Origin: Stenotrophomonas bentonitica
GTDB lineage: Bacteria > Pseudomonadota > Gammaproteobacteria > Xanthomonadales > Xanthomonadaceae
Assembly: GCF_002887735.1 (NCBI RefSeq)
Contig: NZ_PKQP01000001.1
Span: forward strand, 186,001-250,000
Reading direction: 5' to 3'
Length of the DNA stretch: 64,000 nucleotides
This document shows, in pieces, positions 1 to 9,909 of this stretch; positions within the stretch are counted from its first letter, which is position 1; every line of letters starts with the position of its first letter. The position numbers and the translations under genes were made by a program. The notes beneath the pieces were generated by a model that ran no database searches, had not been told where the DNA came from, and saw only the letters and a program-made list of their open reading frames with translations.

Positions 1-1355
1 CCATCGGCCTTGAACAGACTGCTGCCATTGCCCTGGGTCGCACTGACGGCACGGCCGTTGAGATCGGCGTCCTGCGGATGATTGGCCGCGCCCCAGTCAT
101 CGGACCGGTTGGGCGTGGCCCAGCTGCCGGGCGGTGCCTTGGATGGGCTCGCCGGGGCGCGGGTCGCGGTCGGCGACGTGGACGTGCTGGCGGCCGTGCT
201 GGCATTGGCGGCCGCCGGCGCCGTCGTCGTACTGCTCGCCGCGGCCGGTGATGGCGGTGCCGGACGCGGTGCGGCGTTGGGCACCGCGCGTTCGCGCACG
301 GCGACCTCAGGCGATCGGCCCGGTACGGCCACCTCGCGCGTGGGCAGCGTGGCCACGTTCACCGCCGGCGCGGTCACCGGCCGGATCTCGCGTTCGCGCA
401 CCTGCACCTCACGTTGCGGCATGGTCGCCTCCACCCGGGGCCCGGCAATGGCCACGGTGGGGGTCGGGGCTTCGACCACCGTGACCTGCCGCTCCTGCAC
501 GGTCAGCTCGGGCGTGCGCAATTGCGGTTCGGCCGTGCGCGGGGCCGGCACGGTGGTACGCGGCGTCGGCGCTTCCACCGTGACCACGGTGCGCTCACGC
601 ACCGCGATGTCCTGCGGCTCGCGCGTCATCACCCGCACTTCGGTGCGCGGCACGCTGGTCGGCGGCACCACGAAATCGGTCGTGGCCTGGGCCACCTCGG
701 TCGCCTGGACGGGCTGCTCCACCGCCGGCGTCGCGGGCGCCGGTGGCGCCGGTTGTGGCTCGCTTGGCGGCGCCGGCGCCGCGGTCGGCTGCGGGGCCGA
801 TGCTGTGCGCGCATCCGCCTCGGCCTGCGCCATCGCCTGCGCATTGGCCATTGCCGCAGCGATCGCCGCGTCCGCCGTGGCCGGCTCGGCAGCGGCCGGT
901 GACGCCCCTTGCTCCTGCTGCGGGGTGCCGCGGCCGACGAACTCCACCTGCACGCGCCCGCTCTCGCCGCCCTGTTCGGGCTCGCTTGGCGGGCGGATCA
1001 AGGCCACCCACAGCAACAACAGCGCGAACATCAGATGCAGCAGCGCGCTGATCAGCGCAGAGGTCCAGCGCATCCAGCGCTGATCGCGCGGGGCCGGGTC
1101 CCAGCCCTGCCAGAGCAGCCGGCGCATCGCCTGGATGAAACTCAGTTCGGGCAGGCGCCCACCAGCGGGCATCGGCTCACGCTGGGCCAGCTCGGCAAGT
1201 ACTTCGCTGGCCCGGAACGGCCGCGGCAATGGCGACAACGCGCGCAGCCACAGGCCCCACCCATAAGGGAGGCCCGTGGTTTTTTCGAGAATGCGCTTGT
1301 CCGGCTGGCGAGCCAGCAGCCAATCGAGGATGTCGTCAGCCCGGCGCAGTGGCAC
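1..1355 (-). CDS. Proline-rich single-pass membrane protein, C-terminus cut by window edge
   Basis: An open frame runs leftward from a GTG at 1355 and leaves the window without a stop, so the C-terminus is missing. The N-terminal ~95 residues are cytoplasmic-looking ([20 protein letters not shown]). One hydrophobic segment lies near residues 98-120 ([20 protein letters not shown]). A very long Ala/Pro/Thr-rich region follows, with loosely repeated V-R-E-R units. This TonB/TolA-like layout (one membrane anchor plus an extended periplasmic arm) resembles proteins annotated in Xanthomonas as 'transmembrane repetitive protein'. The GTG lies 9 bp after the nfuA stop codon in the same frame. An internal ATG ([10 protein letters not shown]) is a possible alternative start but would lose conserved-looking sequence. 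Function unknown; I do not call it TonB because the C-terminal domain is not visible. Confidence 0.7.
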   Translation of the reverse strand, partial: MPLRRADDILDWLLARQPDKRILEKTTGLPYGWGLWLRALSPLPRPFRASEVLAELAQREPMPAGGRLPELSFIQAMRRLLWQGWDPAPRDQRWMRWTSALISALLHLMFALLLLWVALIRPPSEPEQGGESGRVQVEFVGRGTPQQEQGASPAAAEPATADAAIAAAMANAQAMAQAEADARTASAPQPTAAPAPPSEPQPAPPAPATPAVEQPVQATEVAQATTDFVVPPTSVPRTEVRVMTREPQDIAVRERTVVTVEAPTPRTTVPAPRTAEPQLRTPELTVQERQVTVVEAPTPTVAIAGPRVEATMPQREVQVREREIRPVTAPAVNVATLPTREVAVPGRSPEVAVRERAVPNAAPRPAPPSPAAASSTTTAPAAANASTAASTSTSPTATRAPASPSKAPPGSWATPNRSDDWGAANHPQDADLNGRAVSATQGNGSSLFKAD

Positions 1356-1364
1356 GCAGCGCGA

Positions 1365-1964
1365 TCAGGCAGCCGTGCCGCGGGGAATGTACGGCGCGTC
1401 GCCACTCTCGTGGTCGGTCGCGTCGCGCACCGCAGTGATGCCGGGCACACGTCCCATCAAGGTCTTTTCGATCCCCTGCTTGAGCGTGACGTCGGCCATG
1501 CCGCAGCCCTGGCAGCCACCGCCGAAGCGCAGCAGCACCACGCCCTCGGCCGAGACTTCCTGCACTGCGACCTTGCCGCCATGCGAGGCCAGCTGCGGAT
1601 TGACTTCGTTCTCCACCACCCAGCGCACCCGCTCGACCAGGGAAGAACCTTCCGTCGGCGCCTCGCCCTTGATCTTCGGCGCCTTGATGGTCAGCTGCTG
1701 GCTGCCGGTGGCGTTGGTGACGAAATCGATCTCGGCGCCATCAAGCCAGGCCACGCTGGTAGCGGCCACGTAGAGGGTGAAGCCATCGCAGTCCACCGCC
1801 CACTCATCACCGAGCAGCTCGCCGGGATCGGCGAACTCCAGGCGGGCATCGGCGCGCGGGGTACCCGCATCGACGGCGGTAAGGCGCACACCCATGCCGG
1901 GCACGGCCTCACGCTCGATCAGCTTGCGGAAATAGGATTGGGCAGTGTCGGATATCTGGATCAT
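1365..1964 (-). CDS. nfuA: Fe-S cluster biogenesis/carrier protein NfuA
   Basis: A 199-residue protein with the two-domain NfuA layout. Residues ~1-95 form a degenerate A-type (HesB/IscA-like) domain ([19 protein letters not shown]). Residues ~105-190 form a Nfu domain with the cluster-binding CxxC motif at Cys151/Cys154 ([14 protein letters not shown]). NfuA receives a 4Fe-4S cluster from the assembly machinery and passes it to apoproteins in the cytoplasm, especially under oxidative or iron stress. Length and motif fit the gammaproteobacterial family. It is divergent from phhB, with ~90 bp between the start codons. The partial membrane protein follows in the same frame and may be cotranscribed. 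Confidence 0.95.
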   Translation of the reverse strand: MIQISDTAQSYFRKLIEREAVPGMGVRLTAVDAGTPRADARLEFADPGELLGDEWAVDCDGFTLYVAATSVAWLDGAEIDFVTNATGSQQLTIKAPKIKGEAPTEGSSLVERVRWVVENEVNPQLASHGGKVAVQEVSAEGVVLLRFGGGCQGCGMADVTLKQGIEKTLMGRVPGITAVRDATDHESGDAPYIPRGTAA

Positions 1965-2054
1965 CGGGCTATTCTAGCCAATCCCTTGTTATGCGCTCAT
2001 TCGGTTTATACACCGGACCGCGCATTGTTCAGTCATCCAGATGTGGAGGAACCC

Positions 2055-2396
2055 ATGGCCGACCTGATTCCGCTGGCGCAGGCCCATTGCGTGCCGCGCA
2101 AAGGCAGCGACCACAAGCTCGGCACCGCCCGGGTCACCGAGCTGCTGGCCCAGATTCCCGGATGGGAGCTGGCCGAGGCCGGCCAGGCGCTGACCCGCAC
2201 CTTCCGCTTCGACAACTACCACGGCACCATGGCCTTCGTGAACGCCCTGGCCTGGGTTGCCCATCGCGAAGACCACCACCCGGACCTGGGCGTGCATTAC
2301 GACCGCGCCGTGGTGCGATTCTCCACCCATGATGTGGGTGGCCTGAGCGAAAACGACTTCATCTGCGCGGCGAAAGCCTCGGCCCTGACGGAGTAA
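2055..2396 (+). CDS. phhB: Pterin-4a-carbinolamine dehydratase
   Basis: A 113-residue protein of the PCD/DCoH family. It dehydrates 4a-hydroxytetrahydropterin to regenerate the pterin cofactor of aromatic amino acid hydroxylases. The family active-site pattern is visible as HREDHHPDL followed by [12 protein letters not shown]. The ATG at 2055 is preceded by a strong Shine-Dalgarno (GGAGGA, 2046-2051); in-frame codons further upstream have no such site. The usual partner, phenylalanine hydroxylase, is not in the window. A small lipoprotein gene starts 4 bp after the stop and is probably cotranscribed. Confidence 0.95.
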   Translation: MADLIPLAQAHCVPRKGSDHKLGTARVTELLAQIPGWELAEAGQALTRTFRFDNYHGTMAFVNALAWVAHREDHHPDLGVHYDRAVVRFSTHDVGGLSENDFICAAKASALTE

Positions 2397-2400
2397 GCCC

Positions 2401-2820
2401 ATGAAACTGCAGTACATCGTGCTGTCCAGCCTTGCCGTGGCGGCCTTGGCCGGCTGCAACAAGACGCCCGAACAACCGGCCGCCCCGGTCGCTGCGCCCA
2501 CCGAGGTCGCCGCGGTCAAGACGCCACCGCCGGAGTACCCCATCGAACTGGCCTGCCAGGGGATCGGCGGCACCAGTACGTTCAAGGTCACCATCGCCGC
2601 CGACGGCCAGCCCAGCCAGGTCCAGCTCGCCAGTGGCAGCGGCAACGCCCAGCTCGACGAGCAGGCGCAGAAGGCGGTCCAGGCCTGGCAGTTCAAGGCG
2701 GGCACCCGTGCCGGGCAGACGGTCTCGACCACGATCCAGGTCCCGGTCAGCTTCAATCCGCCGCAGCCCAAGCCGGACGAGTGCTTCGCGATCGAAGAAC
2801 GGCTGCGTCGCGGCGGCTGA
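2401..2820 (+). CDS. Small lipoprotein with TonB C-terminal-like domain
   Basis: A 139-residue protein beginning with a lipoprotein signal peptide (MKLQYIVLSSLAVAALAGC, lipobox LAGC, Cys19). A short Pro/Ala linker leads to a domain of ~90 residues resembling the TonB C-terminal fold: a Y/P-rich entry (TPPPEYPIELAC), FKVTIAADGQPSQVQLASGSG, and AVQAWQFKAGTRAGQ, matching the usual 'A..aw.f.Pa...G' pattern. Probably a periplasmic membrane-anchored protein. It sits 4 bp downstream of phhB. Its role is unknown; energy transduction is not implied, because the transmembrane helix needed for a genuine TonB is absent. Confidence 0.75.
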   Translation: MKLQYIVLSSLAVAALAGCNKTPEQPAAPVAAPTEVAAVKTPPPEYPIELACQGIGGTSTFKVTIAADGQPSQVQLASGSGNAQLDEQAQKAVQAWQFKAGTRAGQTVSTTIQVPVSFNPPQPKPDECFAIEERLRRGG

Positions 2821-3005
2821 TCGCCGCAGGGTGTTGAGGTCAGCCGCCGCAAACCGCGCATCATGGATCGTCAAGGCGCCCGTCGGATCGACACGTCGCC
2901 ACGCGCCCGGTGAACACCGCCCCCACGGAGCTCCGCATTTCAGCGGCCCAGTGGGGAGGTGGGTACCGCACGGCGCACTTTTCTCGTACAAGGACGCGTT
3001 GGCGG

Positions 3006-3815
3006 ATGCCTGATATTTCCAGTGAAAACGTATGGATCGCCCTGGCGGTCACCCTGGCCGCCGGCCTGGCCACCGCGCTGGGCAGCCTGATGGTGCTGTT
3101 CTCGCGGCGCCCCAACCCGCGCCTGCTGGCGTTCGGGTTGGCGTTTGCCGGTGGCGCGATGGTCTTCGTCTCGCTGACGGAGATCCTCAACAAGGCCATC
3201 GATTCATTCACCCAGGCCTATGACGCCCGACTGGGCTTCGCCTACGGCACCGCGGCCTTCCTGGTCGGCGTGCTGCTGATCGTGGTGATCGACCACCTGA
3301 TCCCGAACCCGCACGAGAGCCTGGACAAGCAGGACCCGCTGTTCCGCGACAACAACAAGGCCTACATCAAGCGGGTCGGCCTGTTGACCGCCGTGGCGAT
3401 CACCGCGCACAACTTCCCCGAGGGGCTGGCGACGTTCTTCGCCACCCTGGAGAGCCCCTCGGTCGGCATGCCGCTGGCCTTCGCCATCGCCATCCACAAC
3501 ATCCCCGAGGGCATCGCGATCGCGGTGCCGGTGTATTTCGCCACCCAGAACAAGTTCTATGCGTTCGGCGCCAGCCTGCTCTCCGGGCTCGCCGAGCCGA
3601 TCGGTGCGGCGATCGGCTATGTCGCCCTGTCCGGGGTGCTCAACCATGCCACCTTCGGCTGGGTGTTCGGGATCATCTCGGGCGTGATGGTGTTCCTGGC
3701 CCTGGACGAACTGCTGCCGGCGGCCAAGCGCTACGCCAAGGGCCACGAGACCGTGTACGGCCTGGTGGCCGGCATGGGCAGCCTGGCGATCAGCCTGGTG
3801 CTGTTCAAGTGGTGA
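3006..3815 (+). CDS. zupT: ZIP-family zinc/divalent metal transporter ZupT
   Basis: A 269-residue polytopic membrane protein of the ZIP family with about eight hydrophobic segments. The two metal-site helices characteristic of ZupT are present: HNFPEGLATFF and HNIPEGIAIAV, both HNxPEG, which provide the His/Glu ligands for zinc and related divalent cations. Starting at ATG 3006 (MPDISSENVWIAL) gives the family length; an in-frame start at 2910 would add a non-hydrophobic leader unlike the family. The 185 bp upstream hold the promoter, but I see no clear Zur palindrome. Confidence 0.93.
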   Translation: MPDISSENVWIALAVTLAAGLATALGSLMVLFSRRPNPRLLAFGLAFAGGAMVFVSLTEILNKAIDSFTQAYDARLGFAYGTAAFLVGVLLIVVIDHLIPNPHESLDKQDPLFRDNNKAYIKRVGLLTAVAITAHNFPEGLATFFATLESPSVGMPLAFAIAIHNIPEGIAIAVPVYFATQNKFYAFGASLLSGLAEPIGAAIGYVALSGVLNHATFGWVFGIISGVMVFLALDELLPAAKRYAKGHETVYGLVAGMGSLAISLVLFKW

Positions 3816-3887
3816 TGCCGGGGGCTCTATCCCGGCAACTCCGGGCCCTTTCAACCGGGTAACGTCGGCGCAGGGTCCCGCCGCCCG

Positions 3888-3956
3888 GTAGTGCCGGCCG
3901 CTGGCCGGCGTTTCCCGACGTCGGATGTCGATCGACACCGTAGCGGCCGGCACTAC
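3888..3956. repeat. SMAG/REP-like palindromic repeat pair
   Basis: Two facing copies of a GTAG-headed palindrome lie between zupT and rluC. The left copy reads GTAGTGCCGGCCGCTGGCC and the right copy ends in GGCCGGCACTAC. This is the head-GTAG, GC-rich stem layout reported for Stenotrophomonas maltophilia SMAG repeats. The pair lies between convergent genes and could form stem-loops that end transcription or protect mRNA 3' ends. Confidence 0.75.
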
Positions 3957-3971
3957 CCTTGTCGGTCGGCC

Positions 3972-4949
3972 TTATTTGAGCCGGTTCAACACCTCGACCA
4001 GCTCCTCGGCCAGCGGCGCATTGATCAGATAAGGGGTCTTGCCCGCATCCAGCGCGAACTCCAGCGAGGCCGCGTGCAGGAACAGGCGTTTCAGACCGAT
4101 CTGCTCACGAAGCCGCTTGTTGACGTCCGGATCGCCGTATTTGTCGTCACCGGCCACCGGATGACCCAGATGCTGGGCATGCACGCGGATCTGGTGGGTC
4201 CGGCCGGTTTCGATCCGCACTTCGCAGTACGAATGGCCGCCCTTGCGCTCCAGCACCTTGAAGTGGCTGATCGACTTCTTGCCGATCGGATTGACCTGCA
4301 CGTGGCGCTCGCCACCCTGGCGCAGGCCCACGTGCAGCGGGGCGTCCACGGTCATGGTGCCATCGGGCATGCGGCCGGCCAGCAGCGTCAGGTAGCGCTT
4401 GCGGATGCCGGCGCCGTGGTCTTCACGCAGCAGCGCCTGCAGCTCGCTCAGGGCCGAGCGCTTCTTGGCCACGATCAGCAGGCCGGAGGTATCCCGGTCC
4501 AAGCGATGGACCAGCTCCAGGGTCTTGCCCGGCCGCAGTGCGCGCAGGGTCTCGATGGCGCCGAAACTGATGCCGCTGCCGCCGTGACTGGCCACGCCCG
4601 ACGGCTTGTTCAGCGCCAGCAGCCGATCGTCTTCGAACACGATGGCATCTTCCAGCCGCTTCATGAACGCGGCCGGCGGGCCAGCCTTGTCGCCCTCTTC
4701 GTTGAGACGGACGGGCGGCACCCGGACTTCGTCGCCGCCCTCCAGCTTGCGCTCGGCCTTGGCGCGGCCGCCATTGACGCGGACCTGGCCACTTCGCACG
4801 AGCTTGTAGATCAGGCTGCGCGGTGCACCCTTGAGCTGGCCGAGCAGGAAGTTGTCCAGGCGTTGCCCGGCACGGTCGGCCGGAACAGTGATGATACGTA
4901 CGCTGGTCATGGCTTCAGCGGCTTTGGGGGTGGGCTCGGTAACGGTCAT
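3972..4949 (-). CDS. rluC: 23S rRNA pseudouridine synthase RluC
   Basis: A 325-residue RluA-family enzyme. An S4 RNA-binding domain occupies residues ~25-85 (AGQRLDNFLLGQLKG). The catalytic domain contains the motif HRLDRDTSGLL, with the nucleophilic Asp at ~151, and the family end motif (GRTHQIRVHAQHLGHPVAGD). RluC converts uridines 955, 2504 and 2580 (E. coli numbering) of 23S rRNA. It is divergent from rne, an arrangement shared with many gammaproteobacteria, which supports RluC over RluD. ATG 4949 is used; an internal ATG 13 codons later (MTSVRIITV) is an alternative start. Confidence 0.93.
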   Translation of the reverse strand: MTVTEPTPKAAEAMTSVRIITVPADRAGQRLDNFLLGQLKGAPRSLIYKLVRSGQVRVNGGRAKAERKLEGGDEVRVPPVRLNEEGDKAGPPAAFMKRLEDAIVFEDDRLLALNKPSGVASHGGSGISFGAIETLRALRPGKTLELVHRLDRDTSGLLIVAKKRSALSELQALLREDHGAGIRKRYLTLLAGRMPDGTMTVDAPLHVGLRQGGERHVQVNPIGKKSISHFKVLERKGGHSYCEVRIETGRTHQIRVHAQHLGHPVAGDDKYGDPDVNKRLREQIGLKRLFLHAASLEFALDAGKTPYLINAPLAEELVEVLNRLK

Positions 4950-5352
4950 TGGCCTTTTATTCTGTTACACTCGGCGGGCGAGATAAGGGATTGATTTCGT
5001 TGGAAGTTGCTCTGGGCCAGAAGCCCGACTTCCCGCGATTCCGGCACAGTGCGCAGCCACCGCCCCCGGGGCGGCCATGTTAGCGGCTCACCGGCGGTCC
5101 CGGCCATCGCCGGATGTCTGACACACATTCGCGCTGAACATGTCCCTGTGGCGCTCCAGCCTGGCTGAAAGCTGCCTCCGGCCCAGTTACACCCAAACCA
5201 AAACAAATGAAGCGCTCCCGCGGCCTGCCGTGGTGTCGTAGCGCTGGAAACCCAAACCGCCCTCCCCGCGCATGCGCGATGGGCGGTGAAGCGTGACCAG
5301 AAGCGAAACCCCATGGCGTTCCGCGCGGTAGCAGCGCGCGAGGAACGCAAGA
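4950..5352 (+). promoter_or_regulatory. rluC-rne intergenic region and long rne 5' leader
   Basis: About 400 bp without a convincing gene separate the divergent rluC and rne starts. A possible -10 (TACACT, 4966-4971) would give an rne leader of roughly 370 nt. The segment contains several GC-rich inverted stretches (for example around 5085-5125). In enterobacteria the rne mRNA has a structured leader of ~360 nt through which RNase E represses its own synthesis. The similar length here suggests the same, but I did not fold it. Confidence 0.45.
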
Positions 5353-8300
5353 ATGAAGCGAATGCTGATCAATGCCACGCAGGCTGAAGAGCTGCGGGTA
5401 GCCATCGTGGATGGCCAGACGCTGTACGACATCGACATCGAACAGCCGTCCAAGGAACAGAAGAAGTCGAACATCTACAAAGGCCGCATCACGCGCCTTG
5501 AGCCTTCACTGGAAGCGGCCTTCGTCGAGTACGGCGGTGAGCGCCATGGCTTCCTGCCGCTGAAGGAAATCTCCCGCGATTACTTCCAGGCTGGCGTCGA
5601 CCACAACAAGGCCGGCATCCGCGAGCTGCTGCGTGAAGGCCAGGAAGTCGTGGTCCAGGTGGACAAGGAAGAGCGCGGCAACAAGGGCGCTGCCCTGACC
5701 ACGTTCATCTCGCTGGCTGGCCGCTACATGGTCCTGATGCCGAACTCGCCGAGCGCCGGTGGCGTCTCGCGTCGCATCGAGGGCGAAGACCGTGCCGCGC
5801 TGAAAGACGCGCTGGACAAGCTGAACATCCCCGACGACATGGGCGTGATCATCCGCACCGCCGGCGTCGGCCGCGATGCCGAAGAGCTGCAGTGGGATCT
5901 GGATTACCTGCTGCAGGTCTGGAAGTCGATCGCCGAAGCGGCGCTGACCAAGCCGGCCTCGTTCCTGATCTACCAGGAATCGCGCCTGATCGTGCGCGCC
6001 CTGCGTGACTACCTGCGCGCCGATGTCGGCGAGATCCTGGTGGACACCGAGGAGCTGTACGAGACCGCCCAGGAGTTCATGCAGCAGGTGATGCCGCAGA
6101 CCCTGCGCAAGCTCAAGCATTACAAGGACGACATCCCGCTGTTCAACCGCTTCCAGATCGAATCGCAGATCGAAGGCGCGTATGAACGCAACGTCCGCCT
6201 GCCGTCCGGCGGCTCGATCGTGGTCGACCAGACCGAAGCGCTGACCGCCATCGACGTGAACTCCTCGCGCGCCACCAAGGGCAGCGACATCGAGGACACC
6301 GCCTTCCAGACCAACCTGGAAGCGGCTGAAGAAGTGGCCCGCCAGCTGCGCCTGCGCGACCTGGGCGGCCTGGTGGTCATCGATTTCATCGACATGGCCT
6401 CCAACAAGCACCAGCGCGAAGTCGAGAACCGCCTGCAGAACGCGCTCAAGTACGACCGTGCGCGCGTGCAGCTGGGCCGCATTTCGCGCTTCGGCCTGAT
6501 GGAAATGAGCCGCCAGCGCCTGCGCCCGAGCCTGGGCGAATCCAGCCAGATCGTCTGCCCGCGTTGCGATGGCCATGGCCGCATGCGCAGCGTCGAGTCG
6601 CTGTCGCTGTCCATCATCCGCGTGGCGGAAGAGCATGCGATGAAGGAGAACACCGGGCAGGTGCTGGTCCAGGCCCCGGTCGAGATCGCCAATTACCTGC
6701 TCAACGAAAAGCGCAGCGCGCTGCGTGAGATCGAACAGCGCCATGACGCGCCGATCGTGATCGTGGCCGATGAGCAGCTGCACACCCCGCACTACGAAGT
6801 GACCCGCCTGCGCGAGAACGAGCTGGGCGAAGAGAGCGGCAAGCCGAGCTACCAGCGCGGCACCCCGCGCAAGCTGCCGGTGCATGCCCTGACCAAGGCC
6901 CAGCTGAACATCCCGGTCGCCCCGGTGGTGACCCAGGTCAAGCACAGCCAGCCGGCCCCGGTGCGTGAAGCCCCGGAACCGGTGGCCGCACCGGCCCCGG
7001 TCGCCGCCCCCGTGGCCGCCCCGGCCGCCACCGGTGTGGTGGGTTGGCTCAAGCGCATCTTCGGTGGCGAACCGGCCCCGGCCGCCGCACCGCAGCCGAG
7101 CAGCCGCCCGGGCCAGGACGGCAGCCGCAACGGTCGCAACAAGGACCGCAACGGCAAGGACCGTAACGGCCGCCGCGATGAGCGTGGCGAACGTGGCGGT
7201 AACGGCAATGCGCAGGCGCAGGGCCGTGGCAAGGACCGTGGTGAGCGTGGCGAGCGCGGCCCGAAGGGCGAGCGTCGTGACGAGCGCCGCCAGGACACCG
7301 CCGCACCGGCCAATGGCAACGCAGCACAGGTGCAGGCGCCCAGCCAGGGCAAGCCGCGCAACGAGCAGCAGCCGGCCAAGCCGCGCAATGAAGCGCGCAA
7401 TGACCAGCAGCAGCCGAAGCTGAAGCAGAAGCAGGGCCAGAACGGCCAGGCCAAGCCCCAGCAGAATGACGGCGACAAGCCGGCCGTTAGCGAAAAGCCC
7501 GCGCGCCAGCCGCAGGCTGATGCACCCAAGCCGACCACCGCTGCCCCGGTCGCCGCCGATGCCGCGGTGATCGCCGCCGCTGCCGTGGTCGCCACCGATG
7601 CTGCTGCATCGGCTGCCCACGCGCAGGAGGCGACCAAGGCCGTTGTGGCCGAGGACGCGCAGGCTGCAGTGAGCGAGGCCACCGAACAGGGTGACGTCCC
7701 GGCCAACGCCGAAGACGGTACCGGCGAAGGCGCTTCGCGTCGTCGTCGTGGTCGTCGCGGTGGCCGTCGTCGTCGTCGTGGCAACGGTGAGCAGGCTGCC
7801 GGCAGCGATGGCCTCAATGGTGACGAGAACGGTCTGGATGACGAGGGCGACGATCAGGATGGCGATCAGGACGGCGACACCGCCGCCCCGGCCGAGCGCC
7901 AGGTCGCCAACCATGGTCAGCCGCAGCCGGAGTTCGAGTTCGACGACGAATCCGGCAACGCGCCGGCCGCCGCCCCTGCCCCGGTCCAGGCCCCGCGCCC
8001 GGCGCCGGCTGCCGCTGTCGCTGCTGCCGCTCCGGTGGCGGTGGTCAGCAGCCCGGTCGTGACGGCGGGCCACACCGAGCCGACTCCGGCGCCGGTGGCA
8101 GCACCGGTCGCCGAAAAGGCACCGACCCCGGTCGTTGAAAAGGCCGCTGCCCCGGCAGCCGAACCGGTCGCCGAGAAGGCCCCGGCCTCCTACAACGACC
8201 CGGTGCCGTTCGTGGAAAGCCCGAAGCCGACCCCGGCCGCTGCGCAGCCGGCTGCACCGGTGGAAGTACCGCGTGTGGTTGAACCGGTGGCTGCTCCGGC

Positions 8301-8754
8301 GGCTCCGGCTCCGGTGGCTGCTCCGGCGGCTCCGGCTCCGGTGGCTGCTCCGGCAGCTCCGGCCCCGGTCGCTGCTCCGGCGGCTCCGGCCCCGGTGGCT
8401 GCTCCGGCAGCTCCGCCTCCGGTCGCTGCTCCGTCGGCCCCGGTCGTCGAGACCGCCCCGGAAGAAGTGAAGGAGCCGACCGCCGCGCCGGTGCAGACCA
8501 GCATGCTGGATGCCGTCGATGCGACCCAGGCCCCGGCACAGCCGGCAGCGCCGCAGCCCCGCACCGAATCGGCCCCGGCCGGCCCGGTCGTGCATAACGG
8601 CCAGCTGTTCGGTGCGACCGCCAGCGAAGCCCCGGCCACCACCAATGCCGCCGAACAGGCCGCCCAGGCCGAGGCCCGCGAGGACATCCCCACCGATGCC
8701 CCGCAGGCCGACGAAGGCGACAAGGCTGACCAGGAAAAGAAAGACACGCTCTGA
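5353..8754 (+). CDS. rne: Ribonuclease E
   Basis: An 1133-residue RNase E. The N-terminal ~510 residues are the catalytic half: an S1 domain ([22 protein letters not shown]), the RNase E/G family motif [18 protein letters not shown], and the zinc-link CPRCDGHG that holds the tetramer. Residues ~540-1133 are an unstructured scaffold rich in Ala/Pro and Arg, including a Gly/Arg RNA-binding stretch ([15 protein letters not shown]) and six tandem 9-residue Pro/Ala/Val units. RNase E starts decay of most mRNAs and processes rRNA and tRNA at the inner membrane. [18 protein letters not shown] is the standard RNase E start. It is followed by a strong intrinsic terminator. Confidence 0.97.
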   Translation: MKRMLINATQAEELRVAIVDGQTLYDIDIEQPSKEQKKSNIYKGRITRLEPSLEAAFVEYGGERHGFLPLKEISRDYFQAGVDHNKAGIRELLREGQEVVVQVDKEERGNKGAALTTFISLAGRYMVLMPNSPSAGGVSRRIEGEDRAALKDALDKLNIPDDMGVIIRTAGVGRDAEELQWDLDYLLQVWKSIAEAALTKPASFLIYQESRLIVRALRDYLRADVGEILVDTEELYETAQEFMQQVMPQTLRKLKHYKDDIPLFNRFQIESQIEGAYERNVRLPSGGSIVVDQTEALTAIDVNSSRATKGSDIEDTAFQTNLEAAEEVARQLRLRDLGGLVVIDFIDMASNKHQREVENRLQNALKYDRARVQLGRISRFGLMEMSRQRLRPSLGESSQIVCPRCDGHGRMRSVESLSLSIIRVAEEHAMKENTGQVLVQAPVEIANYLLNEKRSALREIEQRHDAPIVIVADEQLHTPHYEVTRLRENELGEESGKPSYQRGTPRKLPVHALTKAQLNIPVAPVVTQVKHSQPAPVREAPEPVAAPAPVAAPVAAPAATGVVGWLKRIFGGEPAPAAAPQPSSRPGQDGSRNGRNKDRNGKDRNGRRDERGERGGNGNAQAQGRGKDRGERGERGPKGERRDERRQDTAAPANGNAAQVQAPSQGKPRNEQQPAKPRNEARNDQQQPKLKQKQGQNGQAKPQQNDGDKPAVSEKPARQPQADAPKPTTAAPVAADAAVIAAAAVVATDAAASAAHAQEATKAVVAEDAQAAVSEATEQGDVPANAEDGTGEGASRRRRGRRGGRRRRRGNGEQAAGSDGLNGDENGLDDEGDDQDGDQDGDTAAPAERQVANHGQPQPEFEFDDESGNAPAAAPAPVQAPRPAPAAAVAAAAPVAVVSSPVVTAGHTEPTPAPVAAPVAEKAPTPVVEKAAAPAAEPVAEKAPASYNDPVPFVESPKPTPAAAQPAAPVEVPRVVEPVAAPAAPAPVAAPAAPAPVAAPAAPAPVAAPAAPAPVAAPAAPPPVAAPSAPVVETAPEEVKEPTAAPVQTSMLDAVDATQAPAQPAAPQPRTESAPAGPVVHNGQLFGATASEAPATTNAAEQAAQAEAREDIPTDAPQADEGDKADQEKKDTL
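8284..8445 (+). repeat. 27-bp tandem repeat inside rne
   Basis: Six in-frame copies of a 27-bp unit encode the nonapeptide PVAAPAAPA. The first four are nearly identical and the last two have drifted ([18 protein letters not shown]). The unit lies in the disordered C-terminal scaffold of RNase E. Such arrays change copy number readily by slippage without breaking the frame. Confidence 0.9.
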
Positions 8755-8776
8755 TCCTGGGTGAGTGACGCAACAA

Positions 8777-8810
8777 GCAGACAGCGGCCTTCGGGCCGCT
8801 GTCTGCGTTT
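8777..8810 (+). terminator. Intrinsic terminator of rne
   Basis: A perfect 13-bp stem (GCAGACAGCGGCC / GGCCGCTGTCTGC) with a TTCG tetraloop, followed by GTTT, 23 bp after the rne stop codon. Confidence 0.88.
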
Positions 8811-8874
8811 GGGCGGTTGGATGGCGGAGCCAGCGGCGCGGGTCAGGCAATCATGATGGCGGCGTTGAGCGTAC

Positions 8875-8984
8875 CCACGCATGGCGTGGATCTACACAGG
8901 CCATGGGATGCAGCAAGGGTAGATCCACGCCATGCGTGGATCCCGGATCGGTCGCATCAAGGGCAGATCCACGTCATCCGTGGA
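8875..8984. repeat. Three SMAG/REP-like palindromes
   Basis: Three copies of a GTAGATCCACGC-type palindrome lie in the 276-bp gap between the rne terminator and the next gene. One is inverted (8875-8895, ending GGATCTAC). Two are direct (8919-8939, GTAGATCCACGCCATGCGTGG; and 8963-8984, GCAGATCCACGTCATCCGTGG). A short GTAGCGCGCTAC palindrome follows at 8992-9003. Nothing else is seen in this gap. Confidence 0.75.
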
Positions 8985-9030
8985 GGCAGCGGTAGCGCGC
9001 TACACCATCACCGACGACGCGGCGCGCGCC

Positions 9031-9909
9031 TCAGGGCGTCGTCGCGCCGGCGTTGCCGGTACCCGGCGCGAACTGCAGCCGGGTCCACACGCCGTAGTGA
9101 TCCGAGGCCCAGCGGCCATCGGCGTACGGCTGATCGAACAGGAGCTTCGCTTCGCGGGCAAGCAGGCGATCCTGCTGGAAGAAGATATGGTCGATGCGCG
9201 ATGGCGCATCGTAGTAATGGCGGTTGAGCGTGCTGACCTGGGCCAGCTCGTTGTTGACGTGCACGCTGCCGTAGCTGTCGCCGTAGTGATTGCGCAGCTC
9301 GCTCAGGTCACCTGCATCCACCAGCGCGTTGAAGTCCCCGGCCACGACCACCGGCGCATCCCCTGCGGTCTGCGCGATGAACGTCAGCAGATCGGCCACC
9401 TGCTCGCCGCGGATGCGGCTGCCCACCTCGTCCGAGCGCTCGTTCAAGTGCGTGGCATAGACATTGACCGGCCGACCGTCCACATCGATGCGCAGATGCG
9501 CCACGGTGCGGTAGTCGTTGATCGGTGCCAGCAGGTGGTCGTTGCGCGTCAGTACCGGGCGCCGGGTCAGCAGTGCATTGCCATAGCGCTTGAAACGCCC
9601 CGGCGGATCGGTGGAAACGAACTGGTACTCATAGCCCAGCTTGCGCGCCAGCCACGCGGCCTGGTTGCGCACATGGGGCTTCTGGATCACCTCCTGCAAC
9701 GCGATCGCATCGGGCTGCAGGGTCTGCAGCTCACGCAGGATCACCTGGCGGCGGGCCGGCCAGTTTTCGCGGTCGTGGTGCAGGTTGAAGGTGACCATGG
9801 TCATCTCCTGCGTGGCCCCTGCCCCGTTGGCCTGCGCCATCGCGACCACCGGCGCGAACGCCAGCACGGCGGCCAGCAGGCCGCGCCTCAACTTCGTCAT
9901 CTGCCGCAT
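9031..9909 (-). CDS. Secreted endonuclease/exonuclease/phosphatase-fold hydrolase
   Basis: A 292-residue protein with a cleaved-looking signal peptide (MTKLRRGLLAAVLAFAPVVAMAQA) followed by an EEP (DNase I/sphingomyelinase-like) domain. The conserved active-site blocks are FNLHHD near the start, ALQEVI (catalytic Glu), NVYATHLNE, VVAGDFNAL (Asp/Asn) and SDHYGVW (Asp-His). EEP enzymes cleave phosphodiesters; the substrate here is unknown. The start ATG at 9909 shares its A with the stop of the large upstream gene (TAATG), so translation is coupled; ATG 9900 is an alternative. As the last gene of a sugar-uptake operon in the periplasm, removal of phosphate-linked substituents from a glycan is a reasonable guess, not a demonstrated role. 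Confidence 0.82.
   Translation of the reverse strand: MRQMTKLRRGLLAAVLAFAPVVAMAQANGAGATQEMTMVTFNLHHDRENWPARRQVILRELQTLQPDAIALQEVIQKPHVRNQAAWLARKLGYEYQFVSTDPPGRFKRYGNALLTRRPVLTRNDHLLAPINDYRTVAHLRIDVDGRPVNVYATHLNERSDEVGSRIRGEQVADLLTFIAQTAGDAPVVVAGDFNALVDAGDLSELRNHYGDSYGSVHVNNELAQVSTLNRHYYDAPSRIDHIFFQQDRLLAREAKLLFDQPYADGRWASDHYGVWTRLQFAPGTGNAGATTP

Noticed and set aside
5506-8850. A 1114-residue open frame on the minus strand opposite rne
   Set aside because: It is a product of high GC and the Pro/Ala codon pattern of rne. RNase E motifs on the plus strand are unmistakable, and the antisense product is low-complexity without domains.
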